Shown here one piece after another: positions 61,173-64,000 of a stretch of DNA of 64,000 nucleotides (positions within the stretch are counted from its first letter, which is position 1; each line of letters starts with the position of its first letter). Origin of the DNA: Campylobacter sp. RM16187 (lineage in GTDB: Bacteria > Campylobacterota > Campylobacteria > Campylobacterales > Campylobacteraceae); contig NZ_CP012549.1 in NCBI RefSeq assembly GCF_025319965.1, positions 1,860,001-1,924,000 of the forward strand, given 5' to 3'. The notes under the pieces are model-generated. The model was not told where the DNA came from, did not search any database, and saw only the letters and a list, made by a program, of their open reading frames with translations. Both the position numbers and the translations under genes were made by a program.

Positions 61173-63067
61173 AAAAACTGATTTTCACATTATTTGTTAT
61201 ATTTGTGATTTTAGTAGCAATTATTCTTTATTTAGAGGCAATTTCACTTATAGATTATGATTTTCGGATTAGAAAACTTATTATTTTTAACTACACCCTA
61301 CCTCGTATTGCAGTAGCTTTTATATGCGGGGCTTTTTTGGCAATAGCTACTGCAATCATGGCTCAAATCACACAAAATCCTCTAGCAAGCGATAGCACAT
61401 TAGGGGTAGGAAGCGGTGCCGGATTTTTCATGTTGACCACAGCCTTATTTTTTCCAAATCTTGAGCCCAATAGTGTATTTAGCTCTTTTTTCGGAGCGAT
61501 AATGGCGCTAGGAATACTTTTTATACTCTCGCTAAAACAAGGATTTTCAGTCTTTACAACAACTCTTTCCGGTCTTATTATAGGACTGTTTTTCAGTTCT
61601 TTGACCACACTTTTATTACTATTTTTTCAAGAGGAGAGCTATTTTGTCACTGTATGGATGAGTGGAGATATGGCTCAAGATGGAGTCATGGACTTTTATC
61701 TCATGCTAATTTACTCCGCTCCCGCACTGATTTTAATCTTTTATTTTTCCAGCTCTTTTCATCTTTTTATCTTAGGAGACAGTGCTTGCAAGGCACTTGG
61801 GGTAAATATCGAACAAACACGTATAATAGGGCTTTTACTTGCGGCATATCTTACCGCTATAACAGTAGCCTTTGTTGGCATAATAAGTTTTATAGGACTT
61901 GGGGCATACACTATAGTAGACAGGTTTAAATTTTCAAATTTCACTTCAAAGTTAGTATACTGCGGACTCTTTGGGGGCTTGCTTCTAGGTATTACGGATG
62001 AAATTTTAATGATCGTATTAAAAATAAGCAACATTAATCTACCCGCAGGAGGAATAAGTGCATTTTTAGGCACTCCATTGCTTGTTTGGTTGATATTTTG
62101 GGGTATAAAAAACGGCGAAAGTGGCATAAAAACCAAAGCTACAAGAAAGGTAAGAAAAACAGGCAAAACATATCTTTTGATAATTTTATTCATAGCATTG
62201 GTTTTTGTTTGCATATTTTCTTTATTTTATGACTCGCAAAATTTTCAAACTGAAATTTTAAATGTTAGAATAAACAGGATTGTAGCCGCGCTCACAAGCG
62301 GAATAATGCTTGGTTTAATAGGAGTGGTTTTACAAAGCCTTAGTCACAACTCTATGGCATCACCGGAACTTTTAGGCATTAATTCAGGAGTTAGCTTAGG
62401 GGTTTTAATTGCTATGTTTACAGCTCCCTTTTTAACCATACCCCTTGGTGTATCAGGAGCTTTTTTAATGCTGGCTTTTATGATAACCTTAAACTACAAA
62501 AACGGAATGCTTCCTCAAAAAGTAATATTAACAGGCATGGCCATAATGGCATTTACAGGATCTGTAGAAAAAATTTTATTGACATGGGGAGATAGCAGAA
62601 TTTATAACTTTATTAACTATGCCTCTGGTAGCACATATTCAGTAACCTCGACATGGGCATTATTTATGGTCGTAGTAGCTATTTTTAGCACTATAGTAGG
62701 ATTAATTTACTCAAAAGAGCTAGATATTTTAAGTCTTGGAGATATAAGCGCTTCAAGTCTGGGTCTAAATTTATTTAAATATCGCGGAATCTTATTTTTG
62801 TTTTGCGCAGGAGTTAGCTCTATAGCATCTCTTAGCATAGGGCCTATTAGCTTTATCGGACTTCTGGCTCCCCATATAGCATCATTTTTAGGATACCACA
62901 AAGCATCCCTAAAGATATTATCAGCCCTTTTAATAGGGGCTATTTTAATGGTGGTATCTGATTTTTTAGGAAGAACGCTAATAAGCCCGTATGAGATACC
63001 ATCAGGACTTGTTTCGACGATAATCGGAAGTCTATATTTTGTGTTTATGATAAGAAATTTTAGATAA
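61169..63067 (+). CDS. fhuB: Fused double permease (FhuB-like)
   Basis: 632 aa: two FecCD domains in tandem (about 1-310 and 340-632). Each has the LPRIAVAFICGAFLA / RIVAALTSGIMLGL-type start, and the Q(I/S)xxxNPLASDSTLGVGSGAG or NSMASPELLGINSGV loop, then the GxIxFIGLxxPH coupling motif (complete in the second half; ISFIGLGAYTIV in the first). A single fused permease is characteristic of FhuB, strengthening the fhu assignment. Confidence 0.93.
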   Translation: MKKLIFTLFVIFVILVAIILYLEAISLIDYDFRIRKLIIFNYTLPRIAVAFICGAFLAIATAIMAQITQNPLASDSTLGVGSGAGFFMLTTALFFPNLEPNSVFSSFFGAIMALGILFILSLKQGFSVFTTTLSGLIIGLFFSSLTTLLLLFFQEESYFVTVWMSGDMAQDGVMDFYLMLIYSAPALILIFYFSSSFHLFILGDSACKALGVNIEQTRIIGLLLAAYLTAITVAFVGIISFIGLGAYTIVDRFKFSNFTSKLVYCGLFGGLLLGITDEILMIVLKISNINLPAGGISAFLGTPLLVWLIFWGIKNGESGIKTKATRKVRKTGKTYLLIILFIALVFVCIFSLFYDSQNFQTEILNVRINRIVAALTSGIMLGLIGVVLQSLSHNSMASPELLGINSGVSLGVLIAMFTAPFLTIPLGVSGAFLMLAFMITLNYKNGMLPQKVILTGMAIMAFTGSVEKILLTWGDSRIYNFINYASGSTYSVTSTWALFMVVVAIFSTIVGLIYSKELDILSLGDISASSLGLNLFKYRGILFLFCAGVSSIASLSIGPISFIGLLAPHIASFLGYHKASLKILSALLIGAILMVVSDFLGRTLISPYEIPSGLVSTIIGSLYFVFMIRNFR

Positions 63068-63087
63068 CTTCATAAAAAGGAGAAAAA

Positions 63088-64000
63088 ATGAGATGTTGCA
63101 TAAGAGGTGGCATACTTCTTAGTTTAAGTGCTTGCATGCTTTTAGGAGCTCAAAGTGTAGAATTACAAGAGGTGTCCGTAGTAGGTTCGGTTGCAAAAGG
63201 AAGCGGTAAAATAGAATTTATGCAGCCAAACTCGACATCCGTAATTACTAAAGAAACAACTATGGAACAAGGAGCTACACAAATTGATAATGCCATAAAG
63301 TATGAGGCGGGTTTTATAAATCCTTACGGAACCGATCTTGATACTACGGACTGGATTAAGCTTAGAGGATTTAACGCCACAATTACCATGGATGGCGCCA
63401 CTCCTTATAAGGGCGGCTATTTAGGAACTCAACACGATATTTACGGACTTGAGAGCATAGAGATAGTAAAAGGTGCCAATTCACTTCTTTACGGTGCTTC
63501 AAGTAGCGGAGGAGTAATAAATTTGGTAAGCAAAAGACCTACCGTAACTCCATTTGGCGAAATAGGCATTAAGCTCGGAAACAAAAATCAAAGAGGGGTA
63601 TTTTTTGACTTAAGCGACAATATTTTTACTGATAGAGTCAAGTTTCGCCTCGTGGGAAATTACGAGAAAAAGCATGGGGATGTTGATTTTACGCATAATA
63701 AGCACTACTATATAGCTCCTTCTTTGCTATTTTTGCTAGGAGACCATACAAGCCTCACTCTGCTTTCAAGCCACTCTAAAGACAAAGGCACCGGAGTAAC
63801 GGCGTTTTATCCGTATCCAAACGTGATGAATGTAAAAAGAGGAGTAAGTCCTAGTTCAAGTAGCGATTTTTTAAGAAGAAACCAGAGCTCGTTTGGTTAC
63901 GAGTTAACACATAATTTTACCGATAGTTTGAAATTTGATTCAAGCTACAAATTTAATAAAGAGGCAAAAGAGCAACTGGCTACGCTTTATGTAGGATTTT
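63088..64000 (+). CDS. TonB-dependent siderophore receptor (partial at window end)
   Basis: Starts at ATG 63088 (AAGGAG eight bases upstream) 21 bases after fhuB and is open for 304 codons to the right edge. Signal peptide ends near LLGAQS; VELQEVSVVGSV is a TonB-box-like start. The plug domain shows DNAIKYEAGF, DTTDWIKLRGFN, GLESIEIVKGANSLLYGASSSGGVINLVSKRP (in parts) and barrel strands begin after about 140. Would import the siderophore handled by FhuDBC. A FhuA-like identity is inferred from context. Confidence 0.93.
   Translation, partial: MRCCIRGGILLSLSACMLLGAQSVELQEVSVVGSVAKGSGKIEFMQPNSTSVITKETTMEQGATQIDNAIKYEAGFINPYGTDLDTTDWIKLRGFNATITMDGATPYKGGYLGTQHDIYGLESIEIVKGANSLLYGASSSGGVINLVSKRPTVTPFGEIGIKLGNKNQRGVFFDLSDNIFTDRVKFRLVGNYEKKHGDVDFTHNKHYYIAPSLLFLLGDHTSLTLLSSHSKDKGTGVTAFYPYPNVMNVKRGVSPSSSSDFLRRNQSSFGYELTHNFTDSLKFDSSYKFNKEAKEQLATLYVGF

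Overview
The window is a chromosomal segment of a Campylobacter (Campylobacterota). Evidence: gene orders that match my memory of C. jejuni (recA-eno-FtsB-like-cgpA; a carbonic anhydrase/MscS pair beside BI-1, secG, frr and pyrE; moaC followed by a DUF493 gene and a long helical protein), an intervening sequence in the 23S rRNA gene, menaquinone synthesis by the futalosine route (mqnD), Mqo, and N-glycosylation sequons on a CgpA-like protein. The multihaem respiration genes, class III ribonucleotide reductase and type I-B CRISPR suggest one of the microaerobic/anaerobic species rather than C. jejuni itself (inference).

Layout. 1-4003 (minus): an MccA-type octahaem sulfite reductase and, downstream, a rhodanese/hexahaem/cytochrome b fusion that runs off the left edge. 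4682-8082 (minus): recA, eno, FtsB/DivIC-like, CgpA-like, tightly packed. 8245-11276 (plus): mqnD, fliQ, murB and a Sel1-repeat secreted protein; then pncB (minus). 12.8-19.6 kb (minus): a complete rRNA operon 16S-tRNA-Ala-tRNA-Ile-23S-5S with a 23S intervening sequence and covarying spacer hairpins. 19.6-27.3 kb: ridA, DUF2798, a hypothetical gene, two-subunit class I fumarase, an orphan DctP, a CNNM/CorC protein, SbmA/BacA and an M48 lipoprotein. 27.3-36.4 kb: a gene interrupted in frame, mqo, an nrdD whose C-terminus lacks the glycyl-radical segment, an MliC-like lipoprotein, sodB with a Cys/Gly tail, and a complete TRAP transporter dctPQM. 36.5-45.1 kb: a tiny acidic protein coupled to MscS, carbonic anhydrase, BI-1, ThiD2-like, secG, polysaccharide deacetylase, frr, pyrE, RDD protein, methyltransferase and thiD. 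45.2-54.6 kb: type I-B CRISPR-Cas, a 10-repeat array plus cas6-cas8b-cas11-cas7-cas5-cas3-cas4-cas2-cas1, all read leftward with the leader between cas1 and the array. 54.6-64 kb: a candidate small RNA, moaC, DUF493, a helical protein, lemA, typA, and a fhuCDB-like siderophore operon followed by a partial TonB-dependent receptor.

The most striking element is in the 161-base gap between cas6 and cas8b. On the strand opposite to the cas genes lies a single degenerate CRISPR repeat (about 53770-53798). It keeps the Cas6 handle, and its stem is preserved by a compensatory base-pair change. The bases directly after the handle match a site 77 bases upstream (53722-53739) at 16 of 18 positions, starting at spacer position 1, with one of the two mismatches at position 6, where type I crRNAs do not need to pair. 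That site overlaps a candidate -10 of cas8b. This is the architecture of a crRNA-like regulator (CreA/CreR type, known from haloarchaeal I-B loci in this same cas6-cas8 position) that would direct Cascade to repress its own operon.
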